Virus record (IMG/VR): IMGVR_UViG_3300010430_000049 | Location: 1-56,091 of that record | Reading direction: 5' to 3' (one strand) | Length of the DNA stretch: 56,091 bases | Origin: a virus | Shown here: piece after piece, positions 34,313-43,005 of the stretch | How positions within the stretch are numbered: position 1 is the first letter of the stretch | How the letters are laid out: the number at the start of each line of letters is the position of its first letter | Program-made: the position numbers and the translations under genes | The notes under the pieces: generated by a model | Database searches by the model: none | What the model was told of the DNA's origin: nothing | The model's input: only the letters and a program-made list of their open reading frames with translations

Positions 34313-36946
34313 TTAACTATTCTGGCGGGCGTTGAGTATGTTCGACGTCGAGGGTCCGGACCCGAACGTGAAGGCGGTACCGCCTGCCGCCGTGGTATGA
34401 GTGGCGTTGTCTTTCACAACGACGAGGTACTGACCTGTATGGTCAGCGCCGCCGCTACCCGAGGCATCGACGAAAAGGTTCGTATCGAGGTCGTTGTAGT
34501 TCATGAATAGGCGCAGCACGGCTGCCGTCCCCGTAAAATCTGTGAGGTTCGGTAGGTAGAACGCCTTTGCCACACAGGTACTGGCGCCCGTACCAAAGGC
34601 GTTGCTATAACCCAACCCGCTCACCACGGTATTTCCGCTGAGGTCTACCGCAAAGTTTCTGAAGTCGGATGCATTTGCCGTGGCCGCAGCCACCATATAT
34701 GTGTTGTCCACATACGCTATCGCCGTCAGAACTTGCGCGGGGTTTACAAAGGTGGTGCCCACATGCGCGAACACATAATTGTCACGGAAAGCGCCGAACA
34801 GATCCCGGGAATTGGGCGTGTTCGGGTTATATCCGGGATTATTGCCGGGGTTTAATGGTCCCACGCCAGAAGCACCGGCGCGCAGTCCGACCAAGTTGGC
34901 GCCGACTTGGTTGACGATCTGTACCTTGATCAGGAACTGATTGTTCTCGATTATGGCAGGCTCATCCTGACAGTCGAGGCCGTACCAAGCCCCGCCGTAC
35001 GCCTGAATCATATAGAAAAGTCCGCCAGACGTCGTCCTGTCGATAGCAAACACGTTGTTGCGGATGGTCATCTGTCCAGCCGCCTGTGTCTTCACCCAGC
35101 GGCCCTGCCCATTCCGGATGTCACAGCCTTCCATGATGAACTCGCCGGGGTAGTAGGCTGATAGAGCTCCACTATAGCTGTAACCCCCCACGAGTCGGGT
35201 CTTGTAGACCACGCAGTCTGCGTCTTTCGCAGAGGCTGGCGCGATGTTCGCCGTGTTACCCAGAAATACCCCGTTTACTTTGGTGTTGATTAGCCGCGTC
35301 TTGAACGCTTCGCCCATCCATATACCCGTCGTCATGGCAGCATATACACCACTGCCATCAGGGACACCCCAACCTTGTGGGTCTACACCACTGGGGTCAA
35401 TGTACCGGACAACGTTATGGACCTCACAGTCTTCTATATGCAGGGATTGATACTCGAAAGGTCCGCCGGCGCTATACCAACCTTCACACCCTATACCCAC
35501 GGCACACCAAACCAATGCAGAGCTGTACTGGTCGATGTCGGTGCTCCACTCCCCTTGGGAGTTGTAGTTCGGATTATACACCCGGGTGCGTTTGATCGAT
35601 ATGGTGGAGCCAGCACTTGTTGCTCGTGTGATGAGTCCGGAGGAGTACCGGCCAGCGGCGCCGTCCTGTGCGTCCAGAAACATGTCGCAGTCGACATCCC
35701 AGTCGAGGTGCTCGATATTCAGGAACCAGAGGAACGCACCCTTGGTGCCGACGTTCCGTGCGGTTGGCCCGATAGTCTTCGGGAAGAACCGAATGTTCTC
35801 GCCCTTGACCTGTAGTGTGCCCTTGCCGACGACGTTATAGGTCTTATACCCCACAAAGGTCTGGTGTTTGCCGAGATCTACCCGGTTGCCGTAGGTCAGG
35901 GCGTCGAGGACCCCATCCATACCGTCATCGTTTGTACCCAGAGCATACGTGCTTGTGTCGTTGACTCCGGACCCATACATTCTGGGCGTTACCCAGTCCG
36001 ACACATCCGGTTGATAGTAGACGATAGAGGCGTCATCCGTCGGAATGGCCACGCTGCCGCCGTGGAGAGGGGTACCGCTGTACTTGGTGTACGCCTTTGC
36101 GTAGCCGAACTCACCGGCGTAGCCGAACCCGCCGAGAAAGATCGTGTCCGGCGCATCAGCAACAGTGGCAAAGCTATACGCCTCGGCCTCAGCCTTTGTG
36201 GCGAAGACATTGGCAGCAGCCTCACCCTCTGGAAGCCAACCGATCGTCACGGTCTTGGTGCCGGCGACAGTGGTGAGCTCGATATTGGGCCCGGCCGCCA
36301 GATTCAGCGTATCGCCAACGGCGTTAGCCACCACATTATCTTCGCCGGGGGTGGAGACGTTAATGGTGCGCCACGCGTGCGCCGCCGCCTGCGCCTGTGC
36401 AGCCTCTTGGAGCGCACCCTCGACATCGGTGGCGGTGTAATACCCACCAGCGTCCGTAATCTGCGTCGTGCCGGCCTGCGCAGCCTCTTGGAGGGCACCC
36501 TCTACGTCGGTGGCGGTGTAGTACCCACCAGCATCCGTGATCTGCGTCGTGCCGGCCTGCGCGGCCTCCTGAAGGGCGCCTTCGACATCGGTGGCGGTGT
36601 AGTATCCGCCGGCGTCCGTGATGCTGATCTCGTCGGCGGAATCGAACGCGGCGGCCGCGTCGAGGATTGAGGCGGCCGTAACGCGCATCTCGACAAGGGC
36701 CCCGGCAGCAAAGCCTGCGGCCGACGTACCGTCCTGTGCCCGCACAACCGTCAGTGCATTCCCGGCCCGGGCGGTGACCTTGATGATCTCAGTGGTGCCA
36801 GCGGGCGACATGAGGGTCGCATAGAAGTACTCCGCACCCGTCAGCGACGGGAACTGGTCACCATCGGCAACCGCCAGCCCGGTGTCGGAGGCAGAGATCG
36901 GGGTAGTCAGCGTGCTGGAGACGTTGTTCTTGAGTACGATCGTCAT
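34313..36946 (-). CDS. Tailspike-like protein with beta-helix, 877 aa
   Basis: Residues 1-100 are a virion-binding adaptor domain paralogous to the whole 108-aa protein at 36954 (shared EYFYATL, IIKVTAR, VVRAQDG). Three 27-residue repeats occupy 109-189. After about 250, Gly/Asn/Val-rich turns such as IRNNVFAID, IENNQFLI and FRDNYVF recur, the signature of a right-handed parallel beta-helix of pectate-lyase type found in depolymerising tailspikes. It probably binds, and may cleave, a host surface polysaccharide. Confidence 0.8.
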   Translation of the reverse strand: MTIVLKNNVSSTLTTPISASDTGLAVADGDQFPSLTGAEYFYATLMSPAGTTEIIKVTARAGNALTVVRAQDGTSAAGFAAGALVEMRVTAASILDAAAAFDSADEISITDAGGYYTATDVEGALQEAAQAGTTQITDAGGYYTATDVEGALQEAAQAGTTQITDAGGYYTATDVEGALQEAAQAQAAAHAWRTINVSTPGEDNVVANAVGDTLNLAAGPNIELTTVAGTKTVTIGWLPEGEAAANVFATKAEAEAYSFATVADAPDTIFLGGFGYAGEFGYAKAYTKYSGTPLHGGSVAIPTDDASIVYYQPDVSDWVTPRMYGSGVNDTSTYALGTNDDGMDGVLDALTYGNRVDLGKHQTFVGYKTYNVVGKGTLQVKGENIRFFPKTIGPTARNVGTKGAFLWFLNIEHLDWDVDCDMFLDAQDGAAGRYSSGLITRATSAGSTISIKRTRVYNPNYNSQGEWSTDIDQYSSALVWCAVGIGCEGWYSAGGPFEYQSLHIEDCEVHNVVRYIDPSGVDPQGWGVPDGSGVYAAMTTGIWMGEAFKTRLINTKVNGVFLGNTANIAPASAKDADCVVYKTRLVGGYSYSGALSAYYPGEFIMEGCDIRNGQGRWVKTQAAGQMTIRNNVFAIDRTTSGGLFYMIQAYGGAWYGLDCQDEPAIIENNQFLIKVQIVNQVGANLVGLRAGASGVGPLNPGNNPGYNPNTPNSRDLFGAFRDNYVFAHVGTTFVNPAQVLTAIAYVDNTYMVAAATANASDFRNFAVDLSGNTVVSGLGYSNAFGTGASTCVAKAFYLPNLTDFTGTAAVLRLFMNYNDLDTNLFVDASGSGGADHTGQYLVVVKDNATHTTAAGGTAFTFGSGPSTSNILNARQNS
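36380..36622 (-). repeat. Three 81-bp repeats in the tailspike gene
   Basis: Three tandem units of 27 codons, each beginning ITDAGGYYTATDVEGALQE; the last diverges in its final few residues. Third codon positions differ between units while the amino acids stay the same, so selection acts on the protein. They probably form a trimeric stalk between the adaptor and the beta-helix. Confidence 0.85.
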
Positions 36947-36953
36947 GGTGTCC

Positions 36954-37280
36954 TCACGGCGTCAGGGCGGCCAGCCCATCCACAATCTCTTGCAATGCGG
37001 CTGCAGTCATCCGAAGTTCGACACGGCTACTCGCCGCGAAGGGGATCGCCAGTGTGCCCTCCTGCGCCCGCACGATCGTCATCGTGTCGTCGGTCCTCGC
37101 AGTAACCTTCACGATCTCCATATTGTCGTTGAGATCCTGCAGGGTCGCGTAGAAGTAATCGCTCCCACCGAGCTCCGGGAAGAGCGCCCCGGTTCCAGAA
37201 GCTACGGACATCGAAGTGGCGATGCTGCTAAGATCCGCCGCCAGCGTCGTGGTCGCGTTGTTGGAAAACTTCAGCCCCAT
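36954..37280 (-). CDS. Fibre-adaptor paralogue, 108 aa
   Basis: Consists only of the adaptor domain that begins the tailspike downstream: DYFYATL, MEIVKVTARTDD, TIVRAQEGT and a C-terminal RVELRMTAAALQE. This suggests a tandem duplication after which one copy either lost or never gained a fibre. It may bind the virion as a stand-alone adaptor or fill unoccupied fibre positions. Confidence 0.72.
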   Translation of the reverse strand: MGLKFSNNATTTLAADLSSIATSMSVASGTGALFPELGGSDYFYATLQDLNDNMEIVKVTARTDDTMTIVRAQEGTLAIPFAASSRVELRMTAAALQEIVDGLAALTP

Positions 37281-37287
37281 GGTCCCC

Positions 37288-38058
37288 TCACGCGAACTTC
37301 GGGGCAGTAGCGCGTACGGTGCCCCTCATGTTTCCAAGATTAGCCCGTGCCCGGCGTTCTGTCATCTCGCGGATGAACTGCTTGGCGTGATAGGCCGCAA
37401 GCTCTCTGTCCGACCACGTGACCTTCGGCAGCACAAGCAGGTACTGCAGGGCGCTGTGCAGGATGGCTTCCTCGAGTTCGTTGAACACGGCCTCATCCAT
37501 GCCGGTCGCATCCCGGGATGGCTTCAGTGCATAGAACATCCGGATGTTATGCGTCTCGCTGTCGTCCGGCAGCGGCAGAACAATATACCTGTTGGGGGTA
37601 AGTTGGGTAATTGCCCGGGGTGAAGAGGCATCTGCGAGTGCGCCGGCGGGCAGCACAAACGAAGAGCCAGCGTTGAACTCGTCGACGTTGAACTCCTCGG
37701 TGTTGAGCGCATCGTCCGGCGTCGAGTTCCATAGGGTTCCGAGATCCTGCCCACTGTAGAGATCGGCCCACTCGGGGAACCGGAACAGCGCCTGCTCCAG
37801 CGTCAGCTTCTCGAGCGGCCGGTCGTTCACGAGCGCGTCAAACAGCACATGCACTTCGGTGTTCGCGGGCTTGTCGTAGGCATATTCGTGGACACCGGGC
37901 AACAGCGCGAACGTGGGCTGGACATAGCGCCAGATGAGCGTGCGCTCACAGACGCGGATCGCCGCATCGCGGATATACTGGATCATCGTCTGCTGGGGAC
38001 AGCCGGGCACGCTTGGGTTCAAGCGGGGAACCAATGAGGCAAAGGTGCGGTCGGGCAC
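37288..38058 (-). CDS. Head-tail adaptor / tail tubular A-like protein, 256 aa
   Basis: Pattern of short-tailed phage adaptor proteins: helical N-terminus (MIQYIRDAAIRVCERTLIWRY), a beta-strand middle, and YIVLPLPDDSETHNIRMFYALKPS followed by a helix with ELEEAILHSALQYLL. It directly follows another adaptor-like gene with a one-base overlap. Likely joins the portal to the nozzle. Confidence 0.65.
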   Translation of the reverse strand: MPDRTFASLVPRLNPSVPGCPQQTMIQYIRDAAIRVCERTLIWRYVQPTFALLPGVHEYAYDKPANTEVHVLFDALVNDRPLEKLTLEQALFRFPEWADLYSGQDLGTLWNSTPDDALNTEEFNVDEFNAGSSFVLPAGALADASSPRAITQLTPNRYIVLPLPDDSETHNIRMFYALKPSRDATGMDEAVFNELEEAILHSALQYLLVLPKVTWSDRELAAYHAKQFIREMTERRARANLGNMRGTVRATAPKFA

Positions 38059-38702
38059 TAGCCTATACTCCTCGGATCCAGCCCTGCGTCTTCGTTATCG
38101 GTCAGCTCCCGAGACCCCAGAGATAGCCCCATGCTCTGTGTGAAGGAGTCGTAGAACAGCTTTGCGCGACCGGAGTTGACGTGCTCATCGTCGATAGACT
38201 CTGCAAGGAATACCGTGCCGTCCACGACAGTCGGGAAGTACGCATCAATCGGTGCCGTGATCGTGTCGCCCAGAGCGTAGTCTGTCGGTACCTTGGCGTA
38301 TTCTGCCGTCAGTATAACACCAGCTTCGGGGGCAGGGTAGAGGAAATACACGTTGGGGTTCCGCACGTGCCGCATGAAGTTCACCGGCGCACCGGCAGCC
38401 TCACTACGCCACCCGGGGTATGTCTGGTCGAAGACCTCGCGGTCCACCTCGGTGATCGTGTTGCCACCCTTCACGGCGAAGACCTCGACCAGTCGGATCG
38501 AGTCCGCCGGCATGGTCTGTACGGTGGTATTGGGTGTCGTGCTGACGTCGCCGAGCTGCAGAAACAGATCCGGACGACCCATCGCCATACGCTTCAGGGT
38601 CTGGTTCACAAACCCCAGCAGGATGCTGTCTGTGTAGCGTTGCGGGGCGCGCGTGTCGTTTATGAGGCGCCGCACCTCGGCTATGACGTCAGCAGGTGTC
38701 AT
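38058..38702 (-). CDS. Head-tail adaptor protein (DUF6682-like), 214 aa
   Basis: Opens MTPADVIAEVRRLINDTRAP and continues TDSILLGFVNQTLKRMAM, a pattern I recall from phage adaptor proteins of the DUF6682 kind. The middle holds PVNFMRHVRNPNVYFLYPAP, and the C-terminus SGRAKLFYDSFTQSM. It lies downstream of coat genes and upstream of the second adaptor, the usual place of a connector. The start overlaps the previous stop. Confidence 0.68.
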   Translation of the reverse strand: MTPADVIAEVRRLINDTRAPQRYTDSILLGFVNQTLKRMAMGRPDLFLQLGDVSTTPNTTVQTMPADSIRLVEVFAVKGGNTITEVDREVFDQTYPGWRSEAAGAPVNFMRHVRNPNVYFLYPAPEAGVILTAEYAKVPTDYALGDTITAPIDAYFPTVVDGTVFLAESIDDEHVNSGRAKLFYDSFTQSMGLSLGSRELTDNEDAGLDPRSIG

Positions 38703-38968
38703 TCGGGTAGATCCCTCGATGCGTCGGCCTCGATCTCCGGGGCAACATAACGCGGTTCATCCTGCGTGTCATCCGTAGACAGATCGAGCGGCTTGGTCTT
38801 GCGCTTGGCCCGCGTCTTCTTGACCTGCTCGACCTGCGTTGCCTTCAGGAACCGCTCGGGGAATGCCTCCTCCTCGGTCACGGGTTCGCACAACGGGTTC
38901 TGGGCGAGGATCTCGTTCCAGCCGTAGATGAAGCCGTCGTTCTTGTTGCGGAGAAACATCTTGCTCAT
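38699..38968 (-). CDS. Hypothetical structural-region protein, 89 aa
   Basis: ATG 38968 (MSKMFLRNKNDGFIYGWNE) is preferred over 39004 because GAGGAAAG precedes it and because its ATG overlaps the stop of the tiny gene upstream. The C-terminal half is charged and disordered-like (QVKKTRAKRKTKPLDLSTDD). Not recognised. Confidence 0.65.
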   Translation of the reverse strand: MSKMFLRNKNDGFIYGWNEILAQNPLCEPVTEEEAFPERFLKATQVEQVKKTRAKRKTKPLDLSTDDTQDEPRYVAPEIEADASRDLPE

Positions 38969-39039
38969 TTCGCTTTCCTCTTGCCAGATGGCGTGACCGG
39001 CCATGACTTGCGGGCCGGGCCCGTCTTCTTTGCTGCCAT
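38965..39039 (-). CDS. Tiny basic protein, 24 aa, coupled at both ends
   Basis: Starts at ATG 39039, overlapping the TGA of the upstream gene (TGATG), and ends in TGA overlapping the ATG of the downstream gene (ATGA). The product starts MAAKKTGPARKSWP and is very basic with no hydrophobic stretch. The double overlap suggests real, coupled translation, although the short length limits confidence. Confidence 0.5.
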   Translation of the reverse strand: MAAKKTGPARKSWPVTPSGKRKAK

Positions 39040-39314
39040 CACCACTTAACTTTGTCTGACCAAAATGCCGCAGACATCTTGCCCTTGGCGATGTTCTTGC
39101 CGTGCCGGGCTTTGAACGAGGCGCGCTTCTTCTTCATGGCTTCGGACTCGCCGGCCTTGGGTTTACCTGCCGTCTTCGCGCCCTGTTCGCCGAACCGGAT
39201 GATCTTCTCCTTACCGCCCGAGCACGCCTTGACGACGTGCGACTTCTTGGGGTGGCCCGGAGTGCGCTTCGGCGAGTTGCATTTCATCTTCGATTTGTCG
39301 ACCCGGGCTGCCAT
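39039..39314 (-). CDS. Conserved basic phage protein, 91 aa
   Basis: Recognised as a widespread small phage protein in structural regions: MKCNSPKRTPGHPKKSHVVK, EKIIRFGEQGAKTAGKP, SFKARHGKNIAKGKMSAAFW. The function is not established. It is strongly basic, and two Cys (CNSP, ACSGG) may matter. Start and stop overlap both neighbours. Confidence 0.75.
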   Translation of the reverse strand: MAARVDKSKMKCNSPKRTPGHPKKSHVVKACSGGKEKIIRFGEQGAKTAGKPKAGESEAMKKKRASFKARHGKNIAKGKMSAAFWSDKVKW

Positions 39315-40246
39315 CAGCTTGCGGCTCCCTTCAGTACGAGGAAGTTGATGACCGGTGTGTTGGTAGGGGTAGCCGAGTTGTTCACATTATGGATGGAGAT
39401 CTTGCACGACCCGTTGGCCGTCGCTGTCACCGTCACATCGTACTGTGCAGAGGTCAGTCCGGAAGCGAAGCTCACGAGTACCATATCCGTCGCAGCGATA
39501 TAGCTGTTGGTGAGCGTGAACTCTTGCGAGGTTAGTCCGGCGATCGACCCCGCGACCAGCGTAATCTGGCCAGACAGCTTGTTGAGCGTCACCCCCGTCG
39601 TCCGGCTGGTGGTCTGAGTAACGGTGCCGCCGGTGCCGGTCGGGTAGCCAAATTTTCCGCCGAGGTTTACCGCGCCCGTCCCCTTGGGCGTGATGTCGAT
39701 GCTGATGTTAGCGTCGGTGCCGTCAGCCAGCAGATCGTTCGCGGTCAGCGTCAGTCCGGCCGCCGCTGCGTCCGTGAAGAACGAGGTCGAGGTGATCGAT
39801 GTGATACCGGTGAAGGCGCCGGAGAACGATACACCCGAGATCGATCCGCCCGTAATCGTAACGTTGTCGCTGTTCTGGGTAGCCATGGACCCAAGGCCCA
39901 TGTTCGTCCGTGCGCCGGCTGCGGTCGACGCGCCGGTGCCGCCATCGGCGATGGCAAGGTCCGTGATACCTGAGATTGTCCCCCCAGAGATGGTCACGCT
40001 CGGGAGAGAGATCGTCCCGGAGCCGTTGGGGAGAAGTGCTACGTTGCCGTCGGTGTTGAGCGCGCTGATCGTGTTACCGTCAATGCGCAGGTTGTCGATC
40101 GAGATCGAGCCGGTGCCGACCTTCAAAGCCGTCGGTACACCGCCGCCGCCGTAGATCGTTTTCTCCGTAGCATCCGGTCCGCCATCCACGTGCAGAAGCT
40201 GCTCGTAGGTGTCCTTGACGTTATTCCCGGTGAGGTTTGTAGCCAT
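39314..40246 (-). CDS. Structural fibre protein, head or tail, 310 aa
   Basis: Beta-rich with repeated Thr/Ser/Gly strands and the motif ADGGTGASTAAGARTNMGLG, usual in phage fibres. The C-terminal domain (FTLTNSYIAATDMVLVSFA) resembles a small trimerising tip. It follows the decoration-like gene and a hairpin, and may be a head fibre because of its place among coat genes. Confidence 0.68.
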   Translation of the reverse strand: MATNLTGNNVKDTYEQLLHVDGGPDATEKTIYGGGGVPTALKVGTGSISIDNLRIDGNTISALNTDGNVALLPNGSGTISLPSVTISGGTISGITDLAIADGGTGASTAAGARTNMGLGSMATQNSDNVTITGGSISGVSFSGAFTGITSITSTSFFTDAAAAGLTLTANDLLADGTDANISIDITPKGTGAVNLGGKFGYPTGTGGTVTQTTSRTTGVTLNKLSGQITLVAGSIAGLTSQEFTLTNSYIAATDMVLVSFASGLTSAQYDVTVTATANGSCKISIHNVNNSATPTNTPVINFLVLKGAAS

Positions 40247-40268
40247 CAGAAGGTACTCCGGAGAGGGA

Positions 40269-40290
40269 GGTAGGGGCCGAAGCCCCTACC
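40269..40290 (-). terminator. 9-bp UUCG hairpin after decoration gene
   Basis: On the minus strand: GGTAGGGGC, loop TTCG, GCCCCTACC. It begins one base after the stop of the 161-aa gene. The UUCG tetraloop is very stable. No T-run follows, so it more likely protects or attenuates coat mRNA than ends it completely. Confidence 0.6.
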
Positions 40291-40291
40291 C

Positions 40292-40777
40292 TTATTCGCA
40301 GTCGACCACGAGTGCCCACACCGTCATGACCGCCGTGTCGGCAGCGTTGACAGTCTTGACGTCGATGGTGTCCGCCGAGGCGTAGTACTTACCCCACGGC
40401 AGCGCAGGCGACAGGGTATTCGGGGTTCCCTCCGAAATCGTCACCTGCGACGACGAGTAGCCCGCAGCCGTGTTAGCGTTCACGCCGTCGAGGTAGCCGT
40501 CGGGGTCATCCCCATCGCCCACGTCGATCGTCAGCGTGCCGCCTTCAGCGGTCGTGACATCCAGACCCACGGCCAAGACCTGAGTCTTGGCGGGGATACG
40601 GATGACCTCGAGCACGTCGCCTGCAGTAAGGGCGGTCGCCCCGGCAGCAGCGCGGGCCGCAGTGATAGCCGCGAAGTCGAGCTCAACGGCCAGCTTGGTG
40701 ACGGCGCGCGTACCCTTCTCAAGATACGCAGCCGCCGTGCCTTTGTTGAAGCCCAGCGAGTCAGTGTAAGTCGGCAT
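40292..40777 (-). CDS. Probable capsid decoration protein, 161 aa
   Basis: Directly downstream of the major coat gene. The product is beta-rich and Ala/Thr/Asp-rich, with VLEVIRIPAKTQVLAVGLDVTTAEGG and a C-terminus VMTVWALVVDCE; this layout is common in phage head decoration proteins. No enzyme motifs. The ATG 40777 lies 13 bp after the coat stop. Confidence 0.65.
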   Translation of the reverse strand: MPTYTDSLGFNKGTAAAYLEKGTRAVTKLAVELDFAAITAARAAAGATALTAGDVLEVIRIPAKTQVLAVGLDVTTAEGGTLTIDVGDGDDPDGYLDGVNANTAAGYSSSQVTISEGTPNTLSPALPWGKYYASADTIDVKTVNAADTAVMTVWALVVDCE

Positions 40778-40790
40778 GTGTCAGCCCTCC

Positions 40791-41714
40791 TTAGAACGAG
40801 ACCACGGCCTGCGCGATGGCTTCCGGCTTCACAACCTTGTAGCCATAGACCTGCAGTCCGCGAATGATGTTGCCGAAAGTCGACTCAGCGCGAAGCGACT
40901 CCATCTCCGTCATCTGCGATGCGAAGGTGAAGCCCATCTTGTGGCCAGCGATGATGCTGTACTTGCCGGTGTCGACATACAGGTTGTGCGACACGTAGAT
41001 CGTGAAGCGATCGATCATGCCGAGACGACCGTTGCGCACCACCGAGGTACCATCGCCGGTGAGCGATGCGTCCTTCAGCTCCGACTTCTTGATGAGGCCA
41101 GCCATCTTGGCCGGGATCACAAGGTAGCGGTCTGCCTCGGGGACATTCGCCTCATCGAGGACGGTGCCCATGTCGACGATCAGGTCGACAACCGGGGTGG
41201 TGCTGCTGGCGCCATCCTTCGTGACCGTCAGCGGAGAGCCGGTGGTACCGAGGTTGAACGAGGCCGACTGCTCGCCTGCGGTGGCACCTTTGTTGGTGGC
41301 CGCAATGCCGGGCAGCAGGTCGGTCAGGACGCGCTGATCGATCTTGATCTTCATACGCTCGGAGGCGTCTTTCGACCAAGTATCCATCAGGTTGATGTCC
41401 GACTGAACCTTGTCCACGTCGTCCTCGACGCAGGCGAAATACTCACCCTTGTCGATGACAAGCTGCAGCTTCGGCTTGTCGGGGTTCTCGACAGTCAGGG
41501 TCTGACCCTTGACGTAGTCCCGAATGGTGATCTCCGGGGTGGTACGGATGTTGACCGTGTCACCCATGTTGCGGATCTCGCCTTCGTAGTCGGTGTTCGA
41601 GATCGCTGCGAGCACAGTGGCATCGTAGAAGTTCTCGATCAGTTTGCCCGACCAGATCTCGGGGATGAAGTTGCCGCTGTAGTTCGGGCGGCCGCCGGCG
41701 ACAGGAAACGCCAT
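40791..41714 (-). CDS. Major capsid protein
   Basis: 307 residues, following the scaffold gene. Sequence segments such as GNFIPEIWSGKLIENFYDATVL, KGQTLTVENPDKPKLQLVID and a C-terminal GFTFASQMTEMESLRAESTFG are typical of HK97-fold coat proteins of the P22-like/podovirus kind. A good ribosome-binding site (TAGGAG) precedes it. The strong hairpin after the next gene suggests coat and decoration share an abundant mRNA. Confidence 0.85.
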   Translation of the reverse strand: MAFPVAGGRPNYSGNFIPEIWSGKLIENFYDATVLAAISNTDYEGEIRNMGDTVNIRTTPEITIRDYVKGQTLTVENPDKPKLQLVIDKGEYFACVEDDVDKVQSDINLMDTWSKDASERMKIKIDQRVLTDLLPGIAATNKGATAGEQSASFNLGTTGSPLTVTKDGASSTTPVVDLIVDMGTVLDEANVPEADRYLVIPAKMAGLIKKSELKDASLTGDGTSVVRNGRLGMIDRFTIYVSHNLYVDTGKYSIIAGHKMGFTFASQMTEMESLRAESTFGNIIRGLQVYGYKVVKPEAIAQAVVSF

Positions 41715-41728
41715 ATTTAGCTCCTAGA

Positions 41729-42748
41729 TCATGCAGTTACGATACGACCTTCACGCTGTGCAGCGAAAATGTCGCGCTCTATGCGGTCGCGCTCAGCCTC
41801 CTTGCCCTTGTACTTACCACGCTGAACATCGGTAAAGAAGTTCCTGATGTCTGCCTGCGTGTAGGTCTTGGGCTCTCCGGCAGTCTTGTTCCCGCCAGAC
41901 CGCCCCTTGCCGGGTGCGACCTGCTTCTCAAGTTCCGAAGTAGACTGTGCCGTCCGCGTGCTCCGAGCATTCGGTACACCGGCCTGCCCTTTCCAAGTGG
42001 TGAAGAAGTTCACGACCCTGCGGGCGTCCAGATTGCGCTGCGCATCCTCGAGATACGTCTGGCGCGGTACGCCTGTAAGGGGGTCCACCTCAAGAAGCCA
42101 CGACTGAAATTCCTGACCGGTGTTGATGTCCTGCCAGTCGGGAACCGCCGTCTGTAGCTCCGACCAAAACTGCTGCTCGCTCGATACGGCCTGCCGCTGT
42201 GACAGTTGCTGCACCTTGGGCACAACGTTTGCCTGCATCTGCTGTATCATGTTGCGAAGCTGAGCATTCTCCTGCTTGAGTGCCCCGGCTTCCTCGCGGA
42301 AAACACGGCGCATTACGTCGATAGAGTCTCCGTAATCCTCGATGTCTTGCTCGGTGATGAGCTTCTCTGCGGATTCCTTGGCCTGCTCTGCAGGCTTGGA
42401 GGTCATCGACGCCAGCAGCTGCTCCAGCTGCTGCACGCGGTTGGTCAGTTCACGCCGTTCGGCGTGAAGGCGTGGAACCTCAGCGTTGTACATCCCCTGC
42501 AGGGAACGCCACCGCTGTTCGTAGGTCTCCTCTTCATCCTTGTCACCCTCGGCTTTCTGCTCTTCCTGCCGGGGTGCGGGTGCTTGCTCCTCTGCACTGT
42601 CGGTAGTATGCGCTGTCGACGTAGCCTCAACAGCATCCTCAGCGGCCTCGGCGACATCTGCGCCGGCCCCCTCGGTAGTCTTGTTGAGTTCGTCGTACAG
42701 TTTGTTCACTGCCTCAGACTGCTTCTGAACTTGCGCCGGTAGTGCCAT
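41729..42748 (-). CDS. Scaffolding protein
   Basis: 339 residues, highly charged and helical: an acidic Ala/Glu-rich N-terminus, a heptad-like segment (ELTNRVQQLEQLLASM, about residues 99-114), a long central helix and a basic C-terminus (KYKGKEAERDRIERDIFAAQ). The composition and the place between portal and coat genes are characteristic. It directs procapsid assembly and is then removed. Confidence 0.82.
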   Translation of the reverse strand: MALPAQVQKQSEAVNKLYDELNKTTEGAGADVAEAAEDAVEATSTAHTTDSAEEQAPAPRQEEQKAEGDKDEEETYEQRWRSLQGMYNAEVPRLHAERRELTNRVQQLEQLLASMTSKPAEQAKESAEKLITEQDIEDYGDSIDVMRRVFREEAGALKQENAQLRNMIQQMQANVVPKVQQLSQRQAVSSEQQFWSELQTAVPDWQDINTGQEFQSWLLEVDPLTGVPRQTYLEDAQRNLDARRVVNFFTTWKGQAGVPNARSTRTAQSTSELEKQVAPGKGRSGGNKTAGEPKTYTQADIRNFFTDVQRGKYKGKEAERDRIERDIFAAQREGRIVTA

Positions 42749-42795
42749 CGTGAACGCTCCTTATCGGTGTGCGTAATCTGCAGCTATCCTATGGA

Positions 42796-43005
42796 TTATG
42801 CCGCCCAGTCAGGGGACTTTTCGAATGTGTCGTGAAGCTCCTTGAGAACCTGACACCGCCCCTGTGCAAGAGTCACGTTCTGCCCAACACTGGGTAGCTG
42901 CTCCAGTTCTGCGCGATACCAATCCCTTAGCCACTCATGTAACTCGGGAAACTGGCGTCTTGTCAGAGCCATCGCTTTCACTACGTTCGGGCCCGGCCGC
43001 TTCAT
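42796..43005 (-). CDS. Hypothetical protein, 69 aa, next to portal
   Basis: Small helical protein (MALTRRQFPELHEWLRDWYRAELEQLP). The start overlaps the portal stop (ATGA). Not recognised; similar small genes lie between portal and scaffold in many short-tailed phages. Confidence 0.65.
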   Translation of the reverse strand: MKRPGPNVVKAMALTRRQFPELHEWLRDWYRAELEQLPSVGQNVTLAQGRCQVLKELHDTFEKSPDWAA

